This document shows, one piece after another, positions 1 through 7,900 of a DNA stretch of 10,172 nt. The stretch is taken from positions 1 to 10,172 of the forward strand of contig CALYTD010000018.1 in assembly GCA_945486445.1 (NCBI GenBank), in the 5' to 3' direction. Source of the stretch: an uncultured Prevotellaceae bacterium (GTDB lineage Bacteria; Bacteroidota; Bacteroidia; Bacteroidales; Bacteroidaceae). Each line of letters opens with the position of its first letter. The first letter of the stretch is position 1. Below the pieces are notes generated by a model that was not told the origin of the DNA, searched no databases, and worked only from the letters and a program-made list of their open reading frames with translations. Both the position numbers and the translations under genes were made by a program.

Positions 1-134
1 TAATTACCACCAGCCGAGTCACCCATATTGCGATTGTCAGGTCTTATGAGGTGTTGGTGGTTAGGTACATCACTACCCATCCAATCCGTGCGACCTACGA
101 CCCACAACCTTTAACCTTACCACCTATTATAAAA

Positions 135-1457
135 ATGACCACACCATTAGACTATAACATCGTCACAGAGGCCATAGAGACTATGCATCTCGGTGACTTC
201 TCAGAGGCAACGATACGAGACATACAGAGTCTCTCACGCATACTTGAGGAGAAAACAGGCGAGCCCGTCATACACCTTGAGATGGGAGTTCCGGGCCTGC
301 AACCCTCACAGATTGCGTTGAAGGCAGAACAAGAGGCACTCGCCAACGGATGCGCCACGGTATATCCTCCCAATGGAGGCATACCACGCATAAAGAATGC
401 AGCGTCACAGTTCGTAAAGGCATTCATCGGAGTGGATATTGACCCGCTGTGCTGCATACCCACAACAGGTTCCATGCAGGGCACGTTCGCAGCCTTCACA
501 GCGTGGAAACACGCCTTCTCCGGCGGTGACAACGCCAAGGGAGAGCCCACAGTGCTGTTCATCAACCCCGGATTCCCGGTGCAGACAACACAGTGTGACG
601 TGATAGGACTGAAGCATACAGGTCTTGATGTACACGACTGTCGCGGTAAGGCACTCATAGGGAAGATAGAGGAAATAATCTCGCGGAAGAACATCTGCGG
701 CATAGTCTATTCCAACCCAAACAACCCCACGTGGGTATGTTTCAACGAAGAGGAACTGCAAGGTATCGGCACACTCGCCACAAAGCACGGCATCATAGTG
801 CTTGAAGACCTCGCATACTTTGCTATGGACTTCCGCCGTGACCTCTCACACCCCTTTGAGGCACCGTATCAAGCAACCGTGGCACGCTATACCGACAACT
901 ACATGTTGTCTGTCTCTGGTTCCAAAGCCTTCTCTTACGCGGGGCAGCGAATAGGCGTATGCTGCATCAGCAACAACCTCTACCACCGTGTATATCCCGC
1001 ATTGCAGGAGAAATTCGGCGTAGGCGAGTTCGGTAACTTCTTCGCAAACCGTCTCATGTACACCTTCTCCAGCGGCACCACCCACAGTGTGCAGCACGCC
1101 ATGGCGGCACTTATGGAGGCGGCCTGCGATGGTTCCTACAACTTCCTTGCCGATGTAAGGGAGTACGGCAGGCGTGCCCAGTTCCTGAAAGAGGTACTGC
1201 TTGCCAACGGCTTCTACCTCGTCTATGACAACGATATGGGCGCGCCACTCGCTGACGGGTTCTATTTCACCGTGCAATACCCCGGCATGACCGACCTGCA
1301 ACTCACCCGCGAGTTGATGTATTACGGCATTGCCGTCTATCCTCTCGACACAATGGGCTCTACGCAGCAGGGCGTGCGCGTCTGCACATCCTTTTTCTCC
1401 GACGGTCAACATGACCTGTTCCGCCGGCGCATAGAGGCGTTCAAGGCAAACCATTAA
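135..1457 (+). CDS. PLP-dependent class I/II aminotransferase
   Basis: Predicted cytoplasmic fold-type I enzyme that transfers an amino group through pyridoxal phosphate; the substrate cannot be read from sequence. Starting at the ATG at 135 gives 440 residues, usual for the family. The frame is open further upstream to a GTG at 51 and to the window edge, but those residues (basic, proline-rich) do not look like an aminotransferase N-terminus, so 135 is preferred. Visible motifs, numbered from 135: an SNPNNPT loop (193-199) with the conserved Asn near 197; a catalytic-pocket Asp225 and Tyr228 in LEDLAY; the Schiff-base lysine K264 in SGSKAFSYAGQRIG, with phosphate-binding R272; and a C-terminal R415 (GVRVCTS) where family members bind the substrate carboxylate. 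The gene is followed by a strong terminator, so it appears monocistronic on its 3' side. No promoter consensus was found just upstream. The family call is firm; the specific reaction is unknown. Confidence 0.93.
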   Translation: MTTPLDYNIVTEAIETMHLGDFSEATIRDIQSLSRILEEKTGEPVIHLEMGVPGLQPSQIALKAEQEALANGCATVYPPNGGIPRIKNAASQFVKAFIGVDIDPLCCIPTTGSMQGTFAAFTAWKHAFSGGDNAKGEPTVLFINPGFPVQTTQCDVIGLKHTGLDVHDCRGKALIGKIEEIISRKNICGIVYSNPNNPTWVCFNEEELQGIGTLATKHGIIVLEDLAYFAMDFRRDLSHPFEAPYQATVARYTDNYMLSVSGSKAFSYAGQRIGVCCISNNLYHRVYPALQEKFGVGEFGNFFANRLMYTFSSGTTHSVQHAMAALMEAACDGSYNFLADVREYGRRAQFLKEVLLANGFYLVYDNDMGAPLADGFYFTVQYPGMTDLQLTRELMYYGIAVYPLDTMGSTQQGVRVCTSFFSDGQHDLFRRRIEAFKANH

Positions 1458-1495
1458 GCGATGATACCGTAGCATACAGACATCCAATACATACC

Positions 1496-1532
1496 AAATT
1501 GCCCGGAGACTCCCACTGTCTCCGGGCAATTT
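1496..1532 (+). terminator. Rho-independent terminator after the aminotransferase
   Basis: Perfect 15-bp inverted repeat (arms 1496-1510 and 1518-1532) with a 7-nt loop, GC-rich in the middle and with A/T-rich outer ends that read as an A-run before and a T-run after the stem. It lies 38 bp past the aminotransferase stop codon. Confidence 0.9.
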
Positions 1533-1591
1533 GTATTCCTGCTTGCTCGTTTGGCGTAGGTCTATGGACGGTCGTTGATGAGAATTATTGC

Positions 1592-1632
1592 CCGGTTTCT
1601 GCGAATTGATATTAAGTGGCTTGCGAAACCGG
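1592..1632. repeat. Imperfect inverted repeat
   Basis: Arms 1592-1599 and 1625-1632 are perfectly complementary over 8 bp, and two more G/C pairs can form inside after a one-base bulge. The loop is about 20 nt. It lies between the aminotransferase terminator and the 22-bp repeats. It could be a folded RNA or a protein-binding site; nothing else in the sequence decides this. Confidence 0.4.
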
Positions 1633-1646
1633 CTTCCCGTAGTGTT

Positions 1647-1734
1647 GTAATCAACGGCATTTTGCACTGTAATCAACGGCAAATCACACGCTAATCAACG
1701 GCATTTTACACTGTAATCAGCGGCATTTTGCCGC
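1647..1734. repeat. 22-bp tandem repeat, four copies
   Basis: Four adjacent units with an exact 22-bp period at 1647-1668, 1669-1690, 1691-1712 and 1713-1734. All share a TAATCArCGGCA core; three continue with TTTT plus a variable end, while the second copy has diverged after the core. The last copy ends in a small 6-bp hairpin (1720-1725 with 1729-1734). There are no spacers, so it is not a CRISPR array. The 22-bp period is about two helical turns, which would place repeated protein sites on one DNA face. It lies about 370 bp upstream of the PAP2 start, so a regulatory role is possible but unproven. Confidence 0.8.
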
Positions 1735-1978
1735 ATCAAGAGGCATCGTTCATGGTGTTATGCCAGGCTGTATTTTCAGGAAATAGCAACATTATTGCAG
1801 TTAAAATGGCCTTTTCATGTCAGGATAAGGAAACTTTAACATTTTCCGCCGGCGACATCTTCCTTGTTTTTACTTGGTCAATCAGGCAAGAACAACTTAC
1901 GGTAACTGCGGGCAGATGATATGTAAAACGCTGGGACTTGTTGTGTTCTATTTTGAATCTTCTTGCCAATTTGTTACG

Positions 1979-1986
1979 TATTTTTG
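1979..1986 (+). promoter_or_regulatory. Alternative Bacteroidota -7 element
   Basis: Matches TAnnTTTG. A TTTG at 1952-1955 could serve as the -33 element, but the spacing (23 bp) is a little longer than the usual 19-21. It would give a 5' leader of over 100 nt for the PAP2 gene. Confidence 0.3.
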
Positions 1987-2049
1987 TCAATTTGTAGGAA
2001 ATTTTGTGTTTTTTCTTTCTGTTTTTCCTTACTTTCGATTTTTTTATTG

Positions 2050-2057
2050 TATCTTTG
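2050..2057 (+). promoter_or_regulatory. Bacteroidota -7 promoter element before the PAP2 gene
   Basis: Exact match to the TAnnTTTG -7 consensus of the Bacteroidota primary sigma factor, 49 bp before the ATG at 2107. No good TTTG -33 element lies at the normal distance; the region is only T-rich. It is the most likely promoter of the four-gene block because of its position. Confidence 0.55.
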
Positions 2058-2106
2058 CAGACGTATAAAATGGTAACACATAGGAAAAAGTAAAAAAGAC
2101 TTAGAA

Positions 2107-3804
2107 ATGAAATTGAAAAGAATTGTCACGTTATTGCTTTTGCTTTCTGCCGCGATGTATGGCAGGGCGGCAGGCGAGATAGACCTTACGGATTATGCCG
2201 TGCAAATGGAATTGCAGGAGACGGAAGCCCCGGAATGCCTGAAAGGCAAGGAATATCTGTCGCTATGCACGCATGATGCCTCACAGAACGCTGCGGCAGA
2301 GGGATATGACGGCATGAGAATCAATACGTTATCTTCCGGACTTGTCAACAAGACCACGTTCTCAATAAAGACGGATTCCGAGAAATATGGCAGTTATACG
2401 CCCCTTCGGGAATTGTCGTGGATGCCTGTTCCCATCATGGTGGCGGGCTTCATAGCCAAAGGACAGAAAAAGAAATTCCGTGAGGCGAGGCAGAACTTGC
2501 AGCCGGATTTCCACCATCGCTTTGACGACCAGTTGCAGTTTGGCGGCATAGCACTTGCCACAGGCTTGAAGATTGCAGGTGTAGAGGGACGCAGCACGTG
2601 GGGACGCTATCTTGCATCAACGGGATTTTCATACGCCACCATGGCACTGATAGTGAACGTGGTGAAGAACTCTGCGCATGAGATGCGCCCTGATGGTTCC
2701 ACCGCCAACTCCTTTCCCTCCGGGCATACGGCCACTGCCTTTGTTGGAGCCACGATACTTCACAAGGAATATGGTCTGACACGCTCACCCTGGTACTCTG
2801 TGGCAGGTTATGCTATGGCTACAACCACGGGTGTGATGCGCTCACTGAACAACCGCCATTGGATTTCAGACATACTTGTAGGTGCGGGTGTGGGCATTCT
2901 CTCCACAGACCTTGGATATATGCTTGGCGATGTCATTTTCAAGAAAAAAGGCATTGTGCGTGAGGAGCGTGAGGGACTTAACGACCTGCGCAAAAATCCT
3001 TCTTTCTTCAGCATCTCTATGGGTGCGGGCTTCTCTAACGATGTGCCGTTCAACATGACGACCCTGTCTGAAGATATGCAAGAGACACAGGAACTGGCTG
3101 TTGAGGGTGCTCACCTGCGCATAGGTACCGCCACTAATGTGCAGGCAGAACTGGGATATTTCCCCTTCAAGTCTTTCCCGTATATAGGTGTAGGTGCCCG
3201 TTTCCGTGTCTCCACCGCTCCTGTGCGTGCTAACGGCATGAAGGTTTATGAGGATGACGGTACGGTGCTGAACAATCCTCAGGTGGATATTACGGACCAG
3301 ATGGCTGTATTCTCAGAGGACTTTGGCCTATATTTCCATTATCCCTTGTCCCGGCGTTTCGCTGTCGGGGCAAAGGTGCTGGCTGGTTCACAGCAACATA
3401 GTGACGTGCGCCTTTATGCCAAGGCGTGGGATGAGGGGATCAGGGCGAAGTATCTTGCCGAAAATCCTACGTGTACAGCAGAGGAACTGGACGACAATTC
3501 TTATACTAACGGTGACCAGATACGTATCATGAAGGATACAAACTTCAAATGGGGGGCGGGTATAAGTTTGACATACGCATATCGCAACGGCATTGCCTGG
3601 AAGGTATATGCAGACTATGATAGTGCTAATACGGACTTTAACGGTATGTATTATTCTGACAGAGCCTACAACCGTGATACCATGACGGCAGAAGATTATG
3701 AGAATTATCTTGACGAGCAGTTTAAGAGCCGCACACGCTCTTTCTCTTTCAAGAAAGCCTTGAATACCCTTTCCATAGGCGCAAGTATGAGTATAATGTT
3801 TTAG
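2107..3804 (+). CDS. PAP2-family phosphatase with outer-membrane-barrel-like C-terminus
   Basis: 565 residues. Residues 1-22 look like a signal peptide (KLKR, then a Leu-rich stretch ending AAMYGRAAG). The PAP2 (type 2 phosphatidic acid phosphatase) domain covers about 100-280, with all three signature motifs: K187-x6-R194-P195; PSGH at 204-207; and R245-x5-H251-x3-D255. The catalytic residues are therefore intact. Known relatives dephosphorylate lipid or isoprenoid phosphates (undecaprenyl pyrophosphate, lipid A phosphates, phosphatidylglycerol phosphate) on the periplasmic side; which of these applies is not visible. From about 300 to the end the protein changes to alternating aromatic/small residues (GAGFS, GYFPF, GVGARFRV, SIGASMSIMF) and ends in Phe, as outer-membrane barrels do. 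Typical PAP2 enzymes are about 200-250 residues, so the extra 260 are a distinct domain. It is the first gene of the block, downstream of the element at 2050. The phosphatase call is firm; the barrel and its location are inferred. Confidence 0.88.
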   Translation: MKLKRIVTLLLLLSAAMYGRAAGEIDLTDYAVQMELQETEAPECLKGKEYLSLCTHDASQNAAAEGYDGMRINTLSSGLVNKTTFSIKTDSEKYGSYTPLRELSWMPVPIMVAGFIAKGQKKKFREARQNLQPDFHHRFDDQLQFGGIALATGLKIAGVEGRSTWGRYLASTGFSYATMALIVNVVKNSAHEMRPDGSTANSFPSGHTATAFVGATILHKEYGLTRSPWYSVAGYAMATTTGVMRSLNNRHWISDILVGAGVGILSTDLGYMLGDVIFKKKGIVREEREGLNDLRKNPSFFSISMGAGFSNDVPFNMTTLSEDMQETQELAVEGAHLRIGTATNVQAELGYFPFKSFPYIGVGARFRVSTAPVRANGMKVYEDDGTVLNNPQVDITDQMAVFSEDFGLYFHYPLSRRFAVGAKVLAGSQQHSDVRLYAKAWDEGIRAKYLAENPTCTAEELDDNSYTNGDQIRIMKDTNFKWGAGISLTYAYRNGIAWKVYADYDSANTDFNGMYYSDRAYNRDTMTAEDYENYLDEQFKSRTRSFSFKKALNTLSIGASMSIMF

Positions 3805-3935
3805 GTTGTTTAGTGGTTTAGTGGTTTGGTGGTTTGGTTGCAACTCATTTCAATCAATCAATTAACCAAACAACAAAACAACTAAACCACCAAACAACTA
3901 AACAACTAAATCACTAAACCACCAAACAACTAAAA
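3804..3935. repeat. Degenerate 8-bp repeats in inverted arrays, long hairpin
   Basis: Two low-complexity arrays fill the gap between the PAP2 gene and the next gene. The left array (3808-3839) is four units of GTTTAGTG type. The right array (3864-3935) is nine units of AACTAAAC/CACCAAAC type, the reverse complement of the left unit. As a result 3804-3840 can pair with 3863-3899 over about 37 bp with a few mismatches, around a 22-nt loop. The right array ends two bases before the ATG at 3938. It might weaken transcription into the next gene, shape ribosome access, or be a selfish or slippage-generated repeat. Confidence 0.85.
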
Positions 3936-3937
3936 TT

Positions 3938-4867
3938 ATGAACAAGACAAAAGGTGTGATATATGCCGTCATACTGTTGGTAGTCGGCTATATCGGAGGT
4001 ACTTTCATTGGAATGCCACCAGTTGACAACGACAAACTGGGAGGTGATATAAGCAAGGCGAAACTATATAACAATGCCACGGGAGGCTATGCCGATGCTG
4101 ATGTGGAGAGACTATGTAATGATACACTGTATCAGCAGCAGATGGCAGGCAGTGCCTGCCTGTTGGCAGCACGTGTCTTTGCGGCGGATTCCCTTGTAAA
4201 TGCCACGGTGGCGGCAACAGGTAGCATTTCCTCTTTGGCAGGTTTCCACAAAACAATGAAGGATATATCAGTAAAGACAGGCAACGCCGCACAGGCTTTC
4301 AATGCCCTGTTGCCTACAATGTCTGCCTTCATTGGCGGTAAAACAGGCGGTAATGCCGGCGGAGAGGAGTATGAGCAGCAGTTGAATGCCGCAATACTTG
4401 CCTATACTGTTGTTGACAACATGACGGGAGGCGTACCTGCTTTCATTGAGACCCTTGCCGGATATGGCAAGGAGGCGGGCAATGACGATATCCTTGCGCT
4501 TGCTGGCGGATGGGTGGAGTATGGTGCAGAGGAAGCAGTCTTTGCCGGTGATGCCGCTAATATCGCAATTTGGCAGGAACTATATTCTGATGCGAAAGTG
4601 CAGGGGCTTATGGGAAAAGGCGCTGTTGCTTCTTTCCCCTCTTTGGAAAACGTTGTAAAAAAGGCAGAAGCACTTGGTAAGATAAACAAAACCCTGGGCA
4701 GGATTGATGTCGTAAACCTTAACAAAGTGGGTGACCGCACTCTTGGCAAGATAGGCGACCGTAACCTTGGCAAGATAGGTGACCGTAGCCTTGGTAAAGT
4801 AGGTGACCGCAACTTGGGATTGAAGCAGAGTTGTATAAATATGCAGATATTCGGCAGTATCAGATAA
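3938..4867 (+). CDS. Membrane-anchored protein of unknown function with C-terminal 8-residue repeats
   Basis: 309 residues, not assigned to any family I know. The N-terminus (MNKTKG followed by a hydrophobic stretch at about 7-25) is a signal sequence or uncleaved anchor; no lipobox cysteine is present. The body (about 30-260) is rich in Ala and Gly and looks mostly helical. Residues 263-294 are four tandem copies of an octapeptide, consensus K-[IV]-G-D-R-x-L-G, encoded by 24-bp repeats at 4724-4819. Two looser LGKI/LGRI copies seem to precede them. A short non-repeat tail follows. The ATG at 3938 is chosen because it directly precedes the signal-like segment. The gene lies between the repeat hairpin and the metallopeptidase gene, with 68 bp to the latter's preferred start, and is probably co-transcribed with it. 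Envelope location is inferred. Confidence 0.75.
   Translation: MNKTKGVIYAVILLVVGYIGGTFIGMPPVDNDKLGGDISKAKLYNNATGGYADADVERLCNDTLYQQQMAGSACLLAARVFAADSLVNATVAATGSISSLAGFHKTMKDISVKTGNAAQAFNALLPTMSAFIGGKTGGNAGGEEYEQQLNAAILAYTVVDNMTGGVPAFIETLAGYGKEAGNDDILALAGGWVEYGAEEAVFAGDAANIAIWQELYSDAKVQGLMGKGAVASFPSLENVVKKAEALGKINKTLGRIDVVNLNKVGDRTLGKIGDRNLGKIGDRSLGKVGDRNLGLKQSCINMQIFGSIR
4724..4819 (+). repeat. 24-bp in-frame tandem repeat, four copies
   Basis: Units at 4724-4747, 4748-4771, 4772-4795 and 4796-4819, each encoding K-[IV]-G-D-R-[TNS]-L-G. Differences are mostly at third codon positions (for example GTG/ATA, CGC/CGT), so the peptide is better conserved than the DNA. That suggests selection on the protein rather than a very recent expansion. 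Confidence 0.9.
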
Positions 4868-4935
4868 AGACTTTCTTGTTAGAGCCTTATTCCATAGATA
4901 CAAGAATGGTGGATGCATACTGTTATAGGGAATAT

Positions 4936-7900
4936 ATGGTGTTAAGGAGATGCAGTTGTCTGGGTCTCCTTTTTTTCTATTCCCTCTTGTTGCTTGCCAA
5001 AACCCCATTCAGGCTATATAAATATGAGCAGGACTCTGTTGGCAGCAAGGGTGCGCGACTGGTGTATTATGCGCCGGGCTTGTCGCAGTATATCCCCCAT
5101 ATCATGCGGCAATATGAGCGTGCAAAGTTCATGCACACGGAACTATGGAATGTAGGTGCTCCCTTGCAGCCCCCCGTGATGTTGCTGACCGATTTGCAGG
5201 ACGATGGCAACGGAGGAGCATCGCCCTTGCCAGTGAACTATATCTCGATAGGTATGGCACCGGTGAACCTGTCTTATTATGTCATGCCTACGGTGGAGCG
5301 TTATGCCCATCTCTTCAAACATGAATACACCCACACTGTTATGACCGATCGCCCCAGTAGCAGGGAGAGGCGTTTCCGCGCATTGTTCGGAGCCAAGGTG
5401 GTGGCGGACAACCATTATCCTATGAGTATGCTGTGGAGTTACCTTACCACTCCGCGATGGTATGCTCCGCGATGGTACCATGAGGGCATTGCCTGCTTTA
5501 TGGAGACGTGGCTGTCAGGAGGCGTTGGCAGAGCGTTGGGAGGTTATGACGAGATGTATTTCCGCAGTGTTGCGCATGAGAATGCACCGATGTCAACTGT
5601 GGTAGGGCTTGAGTCAGAAGGCTCCACAAAAGACTTCCAGTTAGGCACAAACGCCTATCTGTATGGTACGCGTTTCGTCAATTATCTCGTGATGCGCCAT
5701 GGTTTGGACAGCGTTATGACTTTCTATAACCGCACGGATTCAAGCAAGACCTTCTTTGCGGCACAGTTCAAAAAGGTGTTCGGAAAGTCCTTGCGCAAGG
5801 AGTGGAAGGAGTGGCAGGAATATGAGAGGCTGCATCAGCGCCGCAATTTTGAGTTGTTGGGACAATATCCTGTTACAGAGACGGAGGCGTTGATAAGCAA
5901 ACCTTACGGTTCTGCGTCGCCACTGGTGGTAGATGATTCCATGAATGTGGCATACACAGCCGTCAACTATCCCGGTGACTTTGCGCATCTGGAACGCATA
6001 GACCTTACGACAGGCAGGCGTAGCAGGCTATGTAATATTGACGGAGTGATGTTGTATCAGGTTGCATACGTGGCGTTAGACAAGAAACGGCAGCGTTTGT
6101 TCTGGACAGACCGAAACTCCTCATGGCGTGGGATAAGATGGAAAGGAGTGGGGGAGAACGCAGCCTATGACGGTGTTCCGATGGACGGAAAACTGAAATA
6201 CCAGCGAGTGTCGAACATAGTGTATGACAATGTGCGTGACTGTCTTTACGGACTGTTGTCGCATGAAGGAGTGACGCACCTCGTGAGGTATGATGCTTCA
6301 TTGAAGAAACGAGAGGTGATATATACTTTCAAGTTTGGTGTCAGTGTCACAGACCTTGACGTGTCACGTGACGGAAAGATGCTCTCAATGACGATGGTAG
6401 GCGCAAAGGGGGAGAACTCCCTGATTCTTTTCAATGTCACTGACCTTGACAATGCCAAGTTTTCTTACCGCACGCTCATTACTCTTGACGACTCAAACCT
6501 CTCACAGTTCCGCTTCTCGCCAGACGGCACAGTGCTGACAGGTTCATCGTATTACACCGGAGTGTCGGACATTTGGGCGGTAAGTGTGGCAGATGGCAGT
6601 ATGCATCTGCTCTCCAATACGCAGACGGGGCTGTTCGCTCCATATCTCACTGCCTCTGATACGCTTTATGCTATGCAGTTCAGCCGTGACGGACTTACCC
6701 CTGTGCGGTTTCCTTATAAGGAGATACATGACTGTAATGCCGTGGAATATCTTGGCCAGAAGGCATACGAGAGGAATCCACACTTGGCGTCACTTGCCGC
6801 TATTGGCAGTGGAAGGAAGGAGGCAAGTTTTTCTGAAATATATGACTCCATAAAGATATATAACCCGATAAAGGAGACGCTATTCCAAGGAGCGTATCCA
6901 GATGTAAGCGGCTTCACCGACCGTTCTGCATGGAATAATGTTACACCTGTACTTGGATATGTCTTCACTTTTTCTGACCCATTGGGCATAAACACGATAA
7001 ATCTTGCCACTGGAGTGTCTCCGTGGAGTGCGAATCCATGGAGGAATCGCTTTCATGCAGCCGCAGAATGGAAATACCAGTCATGGCGTATCAGCGCCTC
7101 CTGGAACAAAACAGACTTCTATGACCTCTTCGGACCTACAAGGAGAAGCAGGAAAGGTTATGACGTAGGGGTGGGATATAAAATGGAATATACCATGCAA
7201 AGCCCTTTCAGATGGTATTGGGAGGCGACGGTAAATGCATACGGAGATATGGATGCGTTGCCTATGTTCCAGAATATTGCAGTGACTGATGGCATAAACT
7301 CATTCCAGACTGCCTCTTTCAGTGTGGGAGCATCGAGGACTCGAACCTCTCTTGGGGGCATAATGCCGGAGCAAGGTTACGAATGTGAAGTGAGTGGCTA
7401 TGCCTATATGGCGAATGGTAAGATGTTTCCCTCGCTATCCTTATCACTTGACGAGGGTGTGCTGCTACCGTTCATGCGTAACACCAGCGGTTGGTTGCGT
7501 ATGGCGGTAGGGCATAACTTCGGCGATTACGCATCTTCATTCGGTAATGAATATTTCGGAGGATTCCGTAATAACTATGTGGATCATGGCGATGTCTGCC
7601 GTTATCGTACTGTCAACGCCATGCCGGGAGCGGACATTGACGGTATATCTGCCCATTCTTTCTGTAAGGCTACGAGCGAGATTAACTTCCAGCCTATACG
7701 TTTCCGCAATGTGGGGATGTTGTGTCTATATCCCACATACGCCCAGATGTCGTTGTTTGCCACAGACCTTGTTGCCAATCCGTGGGGCAAGGGTAGGTTT
7801 AATAACTATGTCAGCATAGGCGGACAAGTGAATGTGGAGATAATGCTGTTCAACTATATGAAGACCACATGGTCCTTTGGTTATGCCCGCTGTCTCTCCC

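Larger units (their letters stand above)
1458..2106. other. Long intergenic region without a convincing gene
   Basis: About 650 bp between the aminotransferase and the PAP2 gene. It contains the terminator, an inverted repeat (1592-1599 with 1625-1632), a four-copy 22-bp tandem repeat, and a very T-rich stretch (about 1940-2060) before the next gene. Two small open frames (1728-1919 and 1874-2068) overlap each other, lack recognisable domains and are rich in residues expected from T-rich noncoding DNA, so they are not called. The size and content suggest a regulatory region or the remnant of a lost element. Confidence 0.6.

Noticed and set aside
51..134. GTG at 51 as aminotransferase start
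   Set aside because: The added 28 residues are not aminotransferase-like, and the frame is open by chance to the window edge; the ATG at 135 gives the normal length.
846..1682. 278-residue minus-strand open frame
   Set aside because: It lies almost wholly antisense to the aminotransferase, has no recognisable domain and runs through the terminator hairpin; it is a shadow of codon bias.
1647..1734. CRISPR array
   Set aside because: The 22-bp units are directly adjacent with no spacers and no cas genes are nearby.
1728..2068. Two small plus-strand frames (63 and 64 residues)
   Set aside because: They overlap, have no family features, and the second is a Phe-rich translation of T-rich promoter DNA.
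3804..3935. Intrinsic terminator after the PAP2 gene
   Set aside because: The stem is long but AT/GT-rich with mismatches and a 22-nt loop, and no U-run follows; the 8-bp periodicity explains it better as a repeat array.
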